NCBI RefSeq assembly: GCF_002925845.1
Contig: NZ_PDNI01000087.1
Span: 1 to 64,000, forward strand
Length of the DNA stretch: 64,000 nucleotides
Reading direction: 5' to 3'
DNA from: Roseovarius nitratireducens
GTDB lineage: Bacteria > Pseudomonadota > Alphaproteobacteria > Rhodobacterales > Rhodobacteraceae
Part shown: positions 30,639 through 39,572 of the stretch, piece after piece
Numbering within the stretch: position 1 is the stretch's first letter
Layout: every line of letters starts with the position of its first letter
The notes under the pieces: generated by a model
Database searches by the model: none
What the model was told of the DNA's origin: nothing
Seen by the model: only the letters and a program-made list of their open reading frames with translations
Program-made: the position numbers and the translations under genes

Positions 30639-31808
30639 ATGACCGCCCCTTTCGCGACCGACCCGGGCCGGACACGCGGCCGCCGCGTGGCGGAGGAAGA
30701 GAGCGCGTTTCGCTCGCCCTTTCAGCGCGACCGCGACCGCATCATCCATTCCAGCGCCTTTCGCAGGCTCAAGCACAAGACACAGGTGTTTGTCGCGCAC
30801 GAGGGCGATTACTACCGCACCCGGCTCACCCATTCGATCGAGGTGGCGCAGGTGGCGCGTACCATCGCGGGCGCGCTTGGCCTCGACACCGACCTGACCG
30901 AGGCCGTCGCGCTTGCCCATGACCTCGGCCATACGCCCTTTGGCCACGCGGGCGAGGATACGCTCGCCGCGCTGATGGCGCCCTATGGCGGTTTCGATCA
31001 CAACGCGCAGGCGCTCCGCATCGTGACGGTGCTAGAGCGCCACTATGCCGCCTTCGACGGGCTCAACCTCACATGGGAGACGCTGGAAGGGCTGGCCAAG
31101 CATAACGGTCCGGTGACGGGCGATCTGCCGCTGGCGCTGGCAGAATGCGACGCGGTGCACGGGCTGGAGCTTGGCACCCATGCGGGCGGCGAGGCGCAGG
31201 TGGCGGCCATCGCCGACGATATCGCCTACAACAACCACGACCTGCATGACGGGCTGCGCGCGGGGTTATTTGTCGACGAGGAAATCGCGGCGCTGCCCAT
31301 TGTCGGCCCCTGTTATGCCGAGGTGGACCGGCTCTACCCGCGCCTCGATCCCAAGCGCCGCCGCCACGAGGCGCTGCGCCGGGTATTCGGTGAGATGGTG
31401 GGCGACGTGATCGCCGAGAGCCAGCGCCTGCTGGCCGCCCATTCGCCGGGTTCGGTGGAGGAGCTGCGCGCACTTGGGGTGCCGGTGATCCGTTTTTCGC
31501 CCGGGCTGTGGGAGGATTTGCAGGCGATCCGGGCGTTCCTCTTTACCCGGATGTATCGCGCCCCGGCGGTCAACGACATGCGGCGCATGGTGGCGCGGGT
31601 GATCGGCGAGTTGTTCCCGGTCTACCTCGACGCGCCCGACCACCTGCCCGAAGAATGGCGCGCGGACGTGGCGCGCGCGCCTGACCGCGCGGCGCTGGCG
31701 CGCTTGGTGGGCGATTACATCGCCGGCATGACCGACCGGTTCGCATTGCAAAGCCACGCCCGGCTGGTTGGTGGGACGTCGGCACAAGACCTGCCGGACG
31801 GGGTGTAG
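30639..31808 (+). CDS. dgt: Deoxyguanosinetriphosphate triphosphohydrolase-like protein
   Basis: A 389-aa HD-domain dNTP triphosphohydrolase that cleaves dNTPs to deoxynucleosides and triphosphate. Seen: FRSPFQRDRDRIIHSSAFRRL, the HD-box residues RTRLTHSIEVAQ and ALAHDLGHTPFGHAGE, and NAQALRIVTVLE. The start ATG at 30639 follows an AAGGA. Annotation as Dgt-like follows the family; base preference cannot be read from sequence. The xth-erpA pair lies divergently; argS is downstream after a decayed stretch. Confidence 0.93.
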   Translation: MTAPFATDPGRTRGRRVAEEESAFRSPFQRDRDRIIHSSAFRRLKHKTQVFVAHEGDYYRTRLTHSIEVAQVARTIAGALGLDTDLTEAVALAHDLGHTPFGHAGEDTLAALMAPYGGFDHNAQALRIVTVLERHYAAFDGLNLTWETLEGLAKHNGPVTGDLPLALAECDAVHGLELGTHAGGEAQVAAIADDIAYNNHDLHDGLRAGLFVDEEIAALPIVGPCYAEVDRLYPRLDPKRRRHEALRRVFGEMVGDVIAESQRLLAAHSPGSVEELRALGVPVIRFSPGLWEDLQAIRAFLFTRMYRAPAVNDMRRMVARVIGELFPVYLDAPDHLPEEWRADVARAPDRAALARLVGDYIAGMTDRFALQSHARLVGGTSAQDLPDGV

Positions 31809-31810
31809 GC

Positions 31811-32060
31811 TTGCCGCCTGGTACAGGGACGGAAGCGCTCGACCCGGCAATGGCGCGCGGGATGGTGGGCGCGCCCGGTGTCGGGGCGCAATGGCTGGCA
31901 TGGCAGTTGCAGATGCCCGCCATCGTGCTGATGCTGCGCGACTGGCGCGCAGCGCTTCGTCGTGGGCGAGGACGCGCCACGGCGTGGCGAGGACATGCGT
32001 ATCGCCGCCCTTGCCCCGCCGCGCGACACCGGCGGGGACACGCAGCCGCCGGCAAGTTGA
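31811..32060 (+). pseudogene. Frameshifted small gene or fragment after dgt
   Basis: The first frame reads MARGMVGAPGVGAQWLAW from the ATG at 31850 and on to VLMLRDWRA near 31950, then loses coherence. A +1 shift picks up RFVVGEDAPRRGEDMRIAAL, ending at the TGA 32058-32060. Codon use in both halves is like the flanking genes, so one small gene broken by a single-base indel is likely. I do not recognise the family. Confidence 0.35.
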
Positions 32061-32121
32061 AGCGCGTGATGCCGGGTGCTAGTGATGTCCACGGGATGCG
32101 TATCGAGTGGGTGAGGGTGGT

Positions 32122-32712
32122 GTGGACGGGGAGACATCTCGGAAAACCGTGCTGATCGCGTCTGCGGGCTGTGCGGTCGGTGGAGAGCTGGCAGAAAGGT
32201 TCGCGGCGACAGGGGCGCTGGTGGTCGTGGCCGATCATGCCGAACGGCGCGCGCTGGCACTGGCGCGGCGCGCGCCCGGAAGGATCGAGAGCCTGACGCT
32301 CGATTGCCTGCGTCCCGGCCAATGCCGACGGTTGGGCGAGATATGGGGCGACACGCCGCTCGACCTGCTGGTACATCTGCACCCGCTGCGTAGCCCGCGA
32401 CGTCTCGGGGCGGCGGTGGCGGCGATCCCGGCACTGACGCGCGCGCTGATGGACGGGCTGGCGCAGGGAGAGGGGCTGGTGCTCGTCGGCTGCCGTGCGG
32501 CAAGCCATGACGCGCGCCCCGAGGCGCGGGCGTTCGACGCGGCGCTGGCGGCGCTCGCCCCGCACATGCAGGCCGAGGCGGGCACGCACGCCCGTGTCAA
32601 CGTTCTGCGGCTCGGCCCGTACACCGGACGCACGGCGCTGATACATGAGGCGCGGCGGCTCGCGGAGGGGGCGCGCGACGGGCCGCGCGGCGCGGTGATC
32701 AACCTCGCCTGA
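32122..32712 (+). CDS. Degenerate short-chain dehydrogenase-like protein
   Basis: A protein of about 196 aa with a Rossmann-type opening (KTVLIASAGCAVGGELAERF, then ALVVVADHAERRALAL) resembling SDR oxidoreductases. The nucleotide-binding glycine motif is imperfect, and the catalytic Tyr-x3-Lys is not found where expected (SHDARPEARAFDAALAAL). Activity as a dehydrogenase is doubtful; it may be a pseudoenzyme or a decaying gene, consistent with the fragment just upstream. The start is uncertain: GTG at 32107 or 32122. Confidence 0.6.
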   Translation: MDGETSRKTVLIASAGCAVGGELAERFAATGALVVVADHAERRALALARRAPGRIESLTLDCLRPGQCRRLGEIWGDTPLDLLVHLHPLRSPRRLGAAVAAIPALTRALMDGLAQGEGLVLVGCRAASHDARPEARAFDAALAALAPHMQAEAGTHARVNVLRLGPYTGRTALIHEARRLAEGARDGPRGAVINLA

Positions 32713-32799
32713 GCGGGCGGCGAGAACCGCGCCCAAGGCGATTGACGCGCGGGCCACGGGTGGTAAACCGGCGCGCGTGCCAACACGGAAAGGCGGCTC

Positions 32800-34545
32800 A
32801 TGAACCTCTTTGACGACATTCGCGGTCTCGTTCTCGATACCTTGGGCGGTCTGCAGGCCGAAGGTGCGCTGCCCGCCTCGCTCGACCTCGGGAACGTCAC
32901 TGTCGAGCCGCCGCGCGATCCCGCGCATGGCGACATGGCGACCAATGCCGCGATGGTGCTGGCGAAACCGGCGGGGATGAAGCCGCGTGACATCGCCACC
33001 GTGCTCGCGGAGCACCTCGCCGCCGATGCGCGCATCGATAGCGCCGAGGTGGCCGGCCCCGGTTTTCTCAACCTGCGGCTGGCACCTGCGGTCTGGCACG
33101 ATGTGCTGCGCGATGCGCTGCGGCAGGGGGCCGATTTCGGCCGCGCCACGCTGGGGCAGGATCGCCGGGTCAATGTCGAATACGTCTCGGCCAATCCGAC
33201 CGGCCCGTTGCACGTCGGCCACACTCGCGGCGCGGTGTTCGGCGATGCGCTGGCGAGCCTCCTGGATTTCGCGGGCTATGACGTCACGCGCGAATACTAC
33301 ATCAACGACGGTGGCGCACAGGTCGATGTGCTCGCGCGCTCGGTCTACCTGCGCTATCTCGAGGCGCACGGGCAGGAGGTGGCCTTTGCCGATGGCACCT
33401 ATCCGGGCGACTACCTGATCGAGGTGGGTCGCGCGCTCAAGGACAAGGTCGGCGCCGCGTATGTCGACGAGCCCGAAGCGGTCTGGCTGGCCGAGGTGCG
33501 CGACTTCGCCACCGACGCGATGATGACGCTCATCCGCGAGGACCTGGCCTCGCTTGGCGTCGAGATGGATCACTTCTTCTCTGAGAAATCGCTCTACGGC
33601 ACCGGATTGATCGAGGCCGCGATCGAGGATCTGCGCGGCAAGGGGCTGATCTATCGCGGCGTGCTCGAGCCGCCCAAGGGCAAGATGCCCGAGGACTGGG
33701 AACCGCGCGAGCAGACCCTGTTCAAATCGACGGAACACGGCGATGACGTGGACCGCCCGATCATGAAATCCGATGGTGGATGGACTTATTTCGCCCCCGA
33801 TATTGCCTATCATTATGACAAGATTTCAAGGGGATACGATCTGCTTATCGACGTGTTCGGCGCCGATCACGGTGGCTATGTCAAGCGGATGAAGGCCGCC
33901 GTGTCGGCGCTGTCGGATGGGCGCGTACCGATCGAGATCAAGCTGTGTCAACTGGTCAAGCTCTACAAGAACGGCGAGCCGTTCAAGATGTCCAAGCGCG
34001 CCGGCACCTTCATCACCCTGCGCGACGTGGTGGACGAGGTTGGACCAGACGTGACCCGTTTTGTCATGCTCACGCGCAAGAACGACGCTGCGCTCGATTT
34101 CGACTTCGCGCGTGTTCTGGAACAGTCCAAGGACAACCCGGTCTTCTACGTCCAATACGCAAATGCGCGGGTCAACTCGGTGCTGCGCAAGGCTACTGCC
34201 GCGGGGATCACGGTGGATGACGCGGCACTTGCGGAGGCCGATCTGTCGGTGCTCTCGCACGAGGCGGAACTGGCGCTCGCGCGCAAGATCGCGGAATGGC
34301 CGCGGCAGGTGGAAAACGCCGCGCGCGCAGGCGAGCCGCACAGGGTGGCGTTCCACCTCTACGACCTGGCCTCGGAACTGCACGGTCTGTGGAACCGTGG
34401 CCATGACGAACCGGCGCTTCGCTTCCTGCAAGAGGGTGATCCGGCCACAACACGCGGGAAAATCGCGCTGGTGCGCGCGGCAACGGTTGTGATTTGCGCC
34501 GGTCTTGGTATCCTTGGCGTCACTCCGGTGGATGAGATGCGCTGA
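32800..34545 (+). CDS. argS: Arginyl-tRNA synthetase
   Basis: Class I synthetase (581 aa) charging tRNA-Arg. Seen: N-terminal additional domain ([18 protein letters not shown]), catalytic HIGH-type motif [14 protein letters not shown] near residue 138, KMSKS-type motif PFKMSKRAG near 395, and the all-alpha anticodon-binding DALR domain at the C-terminus. Full length. The SPOR-domain gene follows 73 bases downstream. Confidence 0.97.
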   Translation: MNLFDDIRGLVLDTLGGLQAEGALPASLDLGNVTVEPPRDPAHGDMATNAAMVLAKPAGMKPRDIATVLAEHLAADARIDSAEVAGPGFLNLRLAPAVWHDVLRDALRQGADFGRATLGQDRRVNVEYVSANPTGPLHVGHTRGAVFGDALASLLDFAGYDVTREYYINDGGAQVDVLARSVYLRYLEAHGQEVAFADGTYPGDYLIEVGRALKDKVGAAYVDEPEAVWLAEVRDFATDAMMTLIREDLASLGVEMDHFFSEKSLYGTGLIEAAIEDLRGKGLIYRGVLEPPKGKMPEDWEPREQTLFKSTEHGDDVDRPIMKSDGGWTYFAPDIAYHYDKISRGYDLLIDVFGADHGGYVKRMKAAVSALSDGRVPIEIKLCQLVKLYKNGEPFKMSKRAGTFITLRDVVDEVGPDVTRFVMLTRKNDAALDFDFARVLEQSKDNPVFYVQYANARVNSVLRKATAAGITVDDAALAEADLSVLSHEAELALARKIAEWPRQVENAARAGEPHRVAFHLYDLASELHGLWNRGHDEPALRFLQEGDPATTRGKIALVRAATVVICAGLGILGVTPVDEMR

Positions 34546-34618
34546 ACGCCGCCGCCACCGGTGCGAGCAGGCAACCAGGAACCGGCGACCATGTATCGCC
34601 GGTGGCGAGAGGCAGATC

Positions 34619-35488
34619 ATGGCAGAGATGCAGGCATCCCGGACGGAGTACGGGTCGGACGATCGCGTGGCGGTGGCCGTGACGAAATTTACCAATATTA
34701 CTGGTGCGCTGGTCTCGATGGCGCTCTTGGCCGGAATTGGCCACTGGGGTTACCAGGTGATCATGCGCGACGTGTCGGGCGTGCCGGTTGTGCGCGCGCT
34801 CAGCGATCCCATGCGCGAGGCTCCGGCCGAGCCGGGCGGGCGCGAGGCGGCGCATCAGGGCCTGTCGGTCAACCGTGTGGCGGCGCAGGCGGCGACGGCA
34901 GAGCCGCCCGACCGGGTAATCATCGCACCCCCGCCGCTCGATCTGACGCTAGAGGATATTCCGAGCACGGCGAGCACCACAGCACAGGCGTCGACGGCGC
35001 CGCGCTCGGGTGACGTGCATCTCGCGGTGGTGCGGCAACCGGCGCAGGCAGCGCCGCGCGCCGCGACTGAGCCCACACCCGAGCCCGAGACGCAGGCGCG
35101 CACTGAATCGGTCGAGGGGGGGCTCGGGCGGTCGTTGCGTCCGCAGCTGCGCCCGGCGCTGCCCGATCCGGTGGCCTACGCGCTCGCGGCGGCGACCAGC
35201 GCCCCGTCGGTCGAGGTCGATCCCGAAAGCCTGCCGACCGGTTCGCGGCTCGCGCAGCTCGGGGCCTTCGATTCGGCAGAGGTGGCGCGCTCGGAATGGG
35301 AGCGTCTGACAGCGCAGCTTGGTGATCTGCTGGACGGCAAACGCCGGGTGGTGCAGCGCGCCGAGAGCGGCGGGCGGACTTTCTACCGGCTGCGCGCAGC
35401 CGGGTTCGAAGACCTCGCGGATGCGCGCCGTTTCTGTTCGGCCTTGCAAGCAGAGCGGGCCGAGTGCATCCCGGTGGTTACTCGGTGA
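34619..35488 (+). CDS. SPOR domain-containing protein
   Basis: A 289-aa predicted bitopic inner-membrane protein: short cytoplasmic N-terminus, one TM helix (about residues 22-42, FTNITGALVSMALLAGIGHW), a long low-complexity Pro/Ala/Thr/Glu-rich periplasmic linker, and a C-terminal SPOR domain from about residue 205 (RLAQLGAFDSAEVARSEWER to CSALQAERAECIPV). SPOR domains bind glycan strands lacking stem peptides at division sites. The gene overlaps nagZ by four bases (GTGA), tying it to cell-wall recycling and division. Confidence 0.88.
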   Translation: MAEMQASRTEYGSDDRVAVAVTKFTNITGALVSMALLAGIGHWGYQVIMRDVSGVPVVRALSDPMREAPAEPGGREAAHQGLSVNRVAAQAATAEPPDRVIIAPPPLDLTLEDIPSTASTTAQASTAPRSGDVHLAVVRQPAQAAPRAATEPTPEPETQARTESVEGGLGRSLRPQLRPALPDPVAYALAAATSAPSVEVDPESLPTGSRLAQLGAFDSAEVARSEWERLTAQLGDLLDGKRRVVQRAESGGRTFYRLRAAGFEDLADARRFCSALQAERAECIPVVTR

Positions 35489-36492
35489 CAGGGTTCGGCG
35501 CGGTCATTACCGGCGCCGAGGGGCATCGGCTAACTACTGGGGAAAAAGCGTTTTTTCGTGAAGTAAAGCCCTTCGGATTCATCCTCTTCGCGCGAAATAT
35601 TGACACCCCCGACCAGGTGCGCGCGCTGTGCGACGAACTGCGCGAGGCGGCGGGGCACGAGGCGGTTATCACGATCGACCAGGAAGGCGGGCGCGTGCAG
35701 CGCCTGCGTGCGCCTGCCTGGCGCGAGTGGCCCGCGCCACTCGATCACGTGGCCGCGGCTGGCGCGCGGGCGGCGGAGGCGCTGCACCTGCGCTACCGGA
35801 TCATCGCCGACGAGCTTTTTGCCCTCGGGATCGACAGCAACTGTGCGCCTTTGGTGGATGTGGCGGGGCGGGACACCCACCCGTTTCTGCGTGACCGCTG
35901 CTATGGCGAGACGGCGGGGCGGGTTGCGCTCTTTGGCCGAGCGGTGGCGGACGGGCTTATGGAGGGGGGCGTTCTGCCGGTGGTCAAGCACATCCCGGGA
36001 CACGGGCGCGCGAGGGCTGACAGCCACCACGAACTGCCCCGCGTGACCGATCCGGCAGAGCATCTGGCCGAGGTAGACTTCGCCCCGTTCGAGGCGCTTG
36101 CCGATTTGCCGATGGCGATGACGGCGCATGTGGTCTATGCCGCGCTCGATGCGCGGCCCGCGACCTTGTCACCTGTTATCATTGAGGTAATTCGCCGCTC
36201 CATCGGGTTTGACGGGCTCTTGATGACCGACGATATCGCCATGAACGCGCTCTCGGGCAGCCTGGTAGAGCGGGCGCGGGCCGCGCTCGCGGCGGGGTGC
36301 GACGTGGTCCTGCACTGCAACGGCACGCTAGCCGAGCGACAGGCCGTGGCGGCGGCAGCGGGCGAGATGCGGGCCGCTGCGCAGGACCGTGCCGAGCGGG
36401 CGTTGTCCGCGCGCCGGACGCCCGATCCGGTTGACATCTCCGCCCTCGCGGCGCAGCTTGATGCGTTGACGGGCGGACGGCAACATGGCTGA
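35485..36492 (+). CDS. nagZ: Beta-N-acetylhexosaminidase (GH3)
   Basis: Cytosolic family 3 glycosidase (335 aa) that removes GlcNAc from muropeptides during peptidoglycan recycling. Seen: TIDQEGGRVQRLRAP, the catalytic loop KHIPGHGRARADSHHELP containing the Asp-Ser-His of the acid/base dyad, and the nucleophile region LLMTDDIAMNAL. The start is taken as GTG at 35485, which overlaps the SPOR gene stop; GTG at 35464 would add seven residues. It overlaps scpA by eight bases, so SPOR-nagZ-scpA-scpB is one operon. Confidence 0.93.
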   Translation: MTGFGAVITGAEGHRLTTGEKAFFREVKPFGFILFARNIDTPDQVRALCDELREAAGHEAVITIDQEGGRVQRLRAPAWREWPAPLDHVAAAGARAAEALHLRYRIIADELFALGIDSNCAPLVDVAGRDTHPFLRDRCYGETAGRVALFGRAVADGLMEGGVLPVVKHIPGHGRARADSHHELPRVTDPAEHLAEVDFAPFEALADLPMAMTAHVVYAALDARPATLSPVIIEVIRRSIGFDGLLMTDDIAMNALSGSLVERARAALAAGCDVVLHCNGTLAERQAVAAAAGEMRAAAQDRAERALSARRTPDPVDISALAAQLDALTGGRQHG

Positions 36493-37273
36493 AGACACCT
36501 TCGATGACAGCGCGGATCCGGTGCCTGTGGCCGAACGGCTCGCGGCGGAGGCGCTCATCGTCGATGTCGACGGGTTCGAGGGGCCGCTGGACCTGTTACT
36601 GACGCTCTCGCGCACGCAAAAGGTTGATTTAAGGCGCATTTCCGTCCTTCAACTGGCCCGGCAATACCTCACCTTTGTCGAGCAAGCGCGCGCCCTGCGG
36701 ATCGAGCTGGCCGCCGATTACCTGGTGATGGCGGCGTGGCTTGCGTTTCTCAAGTCGCGTCTGCTCTTGCCGCCCGACCCCGCCGAAGAGGGGCCGTCGG
36801 GCGAGGACCTGGCCGCGCATCTGGCGTTTCAGCTTGAGCGGTTGCAGGCGATGCGGGATTGCGCGGCGCGGCTGATGGCGCGGGACCGGCTGGGGCGGGA
36901 TTTCTTTGCGCGGGGGTTGCCCGAGGACGTGACACGGCGGCGTGAGGTGCGCTATACGGCGAACCTGCTGGACCTGATGCAGGCCTATGCGCGGCTTCGC
37001 ACGCGCGACGAATTTCGCCCCTTCGTCATGGACCGTGACGCAATTTTCACTATGGAACAAGCACTTGAGCGATTGCGGGGGGTGATCGGCGAGGCGGCGA
37101 CATGGACCGATATCGCGAGCTATCTGCCGGAGGGGTTCACCACCGATCGCCAAAGGCGGCGCTCGGCCACGGCCTCGACCTTTGCCGCGGCGCTGGAGCT
37201 TGTGAAGGAGGGGCGGGCGGAGCTGCGGCAGACCGAGATATTCGCGCCGGTCGAGCTTCGGCGGAAGGATTAA
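36485..37273 (+). CDS. scpA: Segregation and condensation protein A
   Basis: Kleisin subunit (262 aa) that bridges Smc heads. Seen: the diagnostic opening VDVDGFEGPLDLLLTLSRTQ, then KVDLRRISVLQLARQYLTFV, and a winged-helix C-terminus with TFAAALELVKEGRAELRQ. Works with ScpB, whose gene begins five bases after this stop. Start ATG 36485 lies inside the end of nagZ. Confidence 0.95.
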   Translation: MAEDTFDDSADPVPVAERLAAEALIVDVDGFEGPLDLLLTLSRTQKVDLRRISVLQLARQYLTFVEQARALRIELAADYLVMAAWLAFLKSRLLLPPDPAEEGPSGEDLAAHLAFQLERLQAMRDCAARLMARDRLGRDFFARGLPEDVTRRREVRYTANLLDLMQAYARLRTRDEFRPFVMDRDAIFTMEQALERLRGVIGEAATWTDIASYLPEGFTTDRQRRRSATASTFAAALELVKEGRAELRQTEIFAPVELRRKD

Positions 37274-37277
37274 CAAC

Positions 37278-37946
37278 ATGCCGCAAGATATTGATACCGA
37301 AAAGGAAAGCCTGTTCGAGGCTCCGCCGATGGCCGAACAGGAACGGATGATCGAGGCGATGCTTTTTGCCGCCACCGAGCCGATGGACACGCGCGAGATG
37401 GCAGCGAGGATGCCGCATGGATGCGATCCGGCGGAAGCGCTGGTCCATCTGAAAAAAAGGTATGAGGGACGGGGGGTTACGCTGGTGAAAGTGGGCGATG
37501 GCTGGGCCATGCGCACCGCGCCCGACCTTGGCTTTCTGATGCGGCGCGAGGTGGTGGAGACCCGCAAACTGAGCCGGGCGGCAATCGAGACATTGGCCAT
37601 CATTGCCTACCATCAGCCGGTCACCCGCGCCGAGATCGAGGAGATACGCGGCGTGTCTGTCAGCCGGGGAACCGTCGATCAACTCCTTGAAATGGAATGG
37701 ATTCGTTTCGGCAGACGCAAGATGACGCCGGGCCGTCCGGTGACCTTCGTGGTCACCGAGACATTCCTCGACCATTTCGGTCTGGAAAGCGCGCGCGACC
37801 TGCCGGGGCTCAAGGAATTGCGCGCCGCGGGGCTGCTGGACAACCGCCCGCCGCCGGGGACATTGCCGGGGATCGGCGACGGGGACGAGGAGGACGAGGA
37901 CGCGGAGGTGCCGCCCGCAGGGCAGGACGAGTTGTTCGGGGACTGA
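37278..37946 (+). CDS. scpB: Segregation and condensation protein B
   Basis: Partner of ScpA in the Smc complex (222 aa). Seen: AMLFAATEPMDTREMA, then two winged-helix domains with LSRAAIETLAIIAYHQPVTR and RGVSVSRGTVDQLLEMEWIR in the conserved order, and an acidic tail (DGDEEDEDAEVPP). It ends the SPOR-nagZ-scpAB operon. The tat genes that often follow scpB in this family are not here. Confidence 0.95.
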   Translation: MPQDIDTEKESLFEAPPMAEQERMIEAMLFAATEPMDTREMAARMPHGCDPAEALVHLKKRYEGRGVTLVKVGDGWAMRTAPDLGFLMRREVVETRKLSRAAIETLAIIAYHQPVTRAEIEEIRGVSVSRGTVDQLLEMEWIRFGRRKMTPGRPVTFVVTETFLDHFGLESARDLPGLKELRAAGLLDNRPPPGTLPGIGDGDEEDEDAEVPPAGQDELFGD

Positions 37947-37966
37947 CGAACCTGTCGGTTCGCGGC

Positions 37967-37984
37967 CCGAACCGCACGGTTCGG
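37967..37984 (+). repeat. Perfect hairpin after scpB
   Basis: CCGAACCG (37967-37974) and CGGTTCGG (37977-37984) with only two bases between; about 20 bases after scpB. No T-run follows. It could be a weak operon end or a palindromic protein site. Confidence 0.5.
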
Positions 37985-38097
37985 CGCATCGCGCGGACGG
38001 TCGCGCAGGAAATCGTCAAGAAATTCGCCGCACCCGCCCTGATTTCCGCACGTTTCGGTGCTATGGTCCCGGCCAGAGGCAGCGAGAGGAGGGCGCG

Positions 38098-38283
38098 ATG
38101 AACGCCAACCAGATGATCAACATGGTGATCCGCATGGTCATGCGGCAGGTGATGCGCCGCGGGGTCAATGCCGGGATCGACAAGGTCACGCGTGGCCGCG
38201 GTGACAACGGTCCCGACGGGCAGAAGACCGCGCGCAATGCCCGCAAGACGATGAAACTGGGGCGGCGGATGGGGCGCTTCTGA
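38098..38283 (+). CDS. Small basic protein of unknown function
   Basis: A 61-aa protein with two halves: a methionine-rich amphipathic N-terminus (MNANQMINMVIRMVMRQVM) and a strongly basic C-terminus (TARNARKTMKLGRRMGRF). GAGAGGAGGG precedes the ATG, an excellent ribosome-binding site, which is the main reason to accept it as real. No family recognised with confidence. The composition would suit membrane-surface or nucleic-acid binding. It ends 7 bases before the convergent dCTP deaminase stop. Confidence 0.65.
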   Translation: MNANQMINMVIRMVMRQVMRRGVNAGIDKVTRGRGDNGPDGQKTARNARKTMKLGRRMGRF

Positions 38284-38290
38284 CCGGGCG

Positions 38291-39364
38291 TCAGGCCCGG
38301 AAGTGCTTGGACAGTTTCAGCCCCTGTCCCTGGTAGTTTGACGCGATGTCCGCGCCGTAGAGGCGGTCGGGCACCGTATCCATGCTCTCATACACCAGCC
38401 GCCCGACGATCTGGCCGTGCTCTAGCACGAAGGGTGCCTCGTGGCAGCGCACCTCGAGCACGCCGCGCGCGCCGGTGCCGCCCGCAGCCGCGTGGCCGAA
38501 GCCGGGATCGAAGAACCCCGCGTAATGCACCCGGAATTCGCCCGCCATCGCCACGAAGGGGGCCATCTCGGCGGCATAGCCGGGGGGGATGTGCACCGCC
38601 TCGCGGCTGACGAGGATGTAGAACGCGCCGGGGTCGAGGACGATATGGCCGTCGCGCGCGTGGACCTCTTCCCAGAAATCGGCGGCCGGGTAGTGGCCGA
38701 TGCGGTCGAGGTCGATCAGGCCGGTATGCGGCTTGGCACGGTAGCCGGTGAGCGTGCCTGCCTCGGGGCGCAGATCGACCGAGAAGGCGAGCCCGCTGTC
38801 GATCACCGCCGGGCCGTCGACGAGCGGCGTCTCGGCGTGCAAGCGATGCATCGCGGCATCCGAGAGCCGCGCGTCGCCCGAGCGAAAGCGGACCTGGTTG
38901 AGCCGCATGCCGGGGCGCACCAGCACCGAGAAGGAACGCGGGCAGATTTCGGCATAGAGCGGGCCGGTGTGGCCCGGCGGCACGCGGTCGAATTCTGTCC
39001 CGCCATCGGTGATCGTGCGAGTGAGCAGGTCGAGCCGTCCGGTGGAGGACTTGGCATTGGCCACCGCCTGCACGCCCTCGGGCAGTGCCAGCCGTTCCAT
39101 CAGCGGGACGAGGTAGACGCAGCCCTTTTCCAGAACCGCGCCGGGGCCAAGCTCTATGCGGTGCATCCCGAACTCATCAAGCCGGTCGGCGACGGTCTGT
39201 CCGGCACCGGGCAGGAACGAGGCGCGCACGCGGTAGGCCACGGGGCCGAGGCGGAGATCGAGGCTGGCGGGCTGGACCTGTTCGGGCAGGATGGCGGGAT
39301 CGGACGCGATCTGGCCCGCGTCGATCATCGCCGAGATTTGCTGGCAGGAGAGAACGCCGGTCAT
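38291..39364 (-). CDS. dcd: 2'-deoxycytidine 5'-triphosphate deaminase, double-length type
   Basis: A 357-aa protein of the dCTP deaminase/dUTPase fold, about twice the usual Dcd length, suggesting two fused trimeric-fold halves. The first half holds VLEKGCVYLVPLMERLAL and the active-site-like NAKSSTGRLDLLTRTITDGG; the second half holds FYILVSREAVHIPPGYAAEM and GFFDPGFGHAAAGGTGARGV. This long form is frequent in alphaproteobacteria. It converts dCTP to dUTP, a source of dTMP. The tRNA-Pro gene lies just upstream on the same strand. Confidence 0.9.
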   Translation of the reverse strand: MTGVLSCQQISAMIDAGQIASDPAILPEQVQPASLDLRLGPVAYRVRASFLPGAGQTVADRLDEFGMHRIELGPGAVLEKGCVYLVPLMERLALPEGVQAVANAKSSTGRLDLLTRTITDGGTEFDRVPPGHTGPLYAEICPRSFSVLVRPGMRLNQVRFRSGDARLSDAAMHRLHAETPLVDGPAVIDSGLAFSVDLRPEAGTLTGYRAKPHTGLIDLDRIGHYPAADFWEEVHARDGHIVLDPGAFYILVSREAVHIPPGYAAEMAPFVAMAGEFRVHYAGFFDPGFGHAAAGGTGARGVLEVRCHEAPFVLEHGQIVGRLVYESMDTVPDRLYGADIASNYQGQGLKLSKHFRA

Positions 39365-39428
39365 CGGTGGCCCCCTCGGCCGTCGCAGAGGCCCCGCGAC
39401 ACGCGGGCGGCGGGATCGTCGGTCGATT

Positions 39429-39505
39429 TGGTCGGGCTAGCAGGACTCGAACCTGCGACCTTCCGTCCCCCAGACGGACGCGCTACCAGGCTGCGCCATA
39501 GCCCG
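39429..39505 (-). tRNA. tRNA-Pro (anticodon GGG)
   Basis: A 77-nt tRNA with encoded CCA (39431-39429). Minus-strand fold: acceptor CGGGCTA/TAGCCCG, D-stem GCGC/GCGC, anticodon stem TCCGT/ACGGA with loop CTGGGGG giving anticodon GGG, T-arm GCAGG-TTCGAGT-CCTGC. It reads CCC and CCU proline codons. The C1-G72 pair is typical of bacterial tRNA-Pro. Confidence 0.96.
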
Positions 39506-39516
39506 ACGATGCGCTG

Positions 39517-39544
39517 TTCATACCGGTTTTGCGCGCGGGGGCAA
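39517..39544 (-). promoter_or_regulatory. Putative tRNA-Pro promoter
   Basis: Minus strand: TTGCCC (-35), 16-nt spacer, TATGAA (-10), ending 11 bases before the tRNA 5' end. Reasonable but not perfect consensus. Confidence 0.5.
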
Positions 39545-39572
39545 GGGGGGCGATGCGAAATATTGCCGCCGC

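Noticed and set aside
31570-33813. A 747-codon minus-strand frame opposite dgt, the SDR and argS
   Set aside because: Shadow frame; spans several real genes and has no domain or ribosome-binding site.
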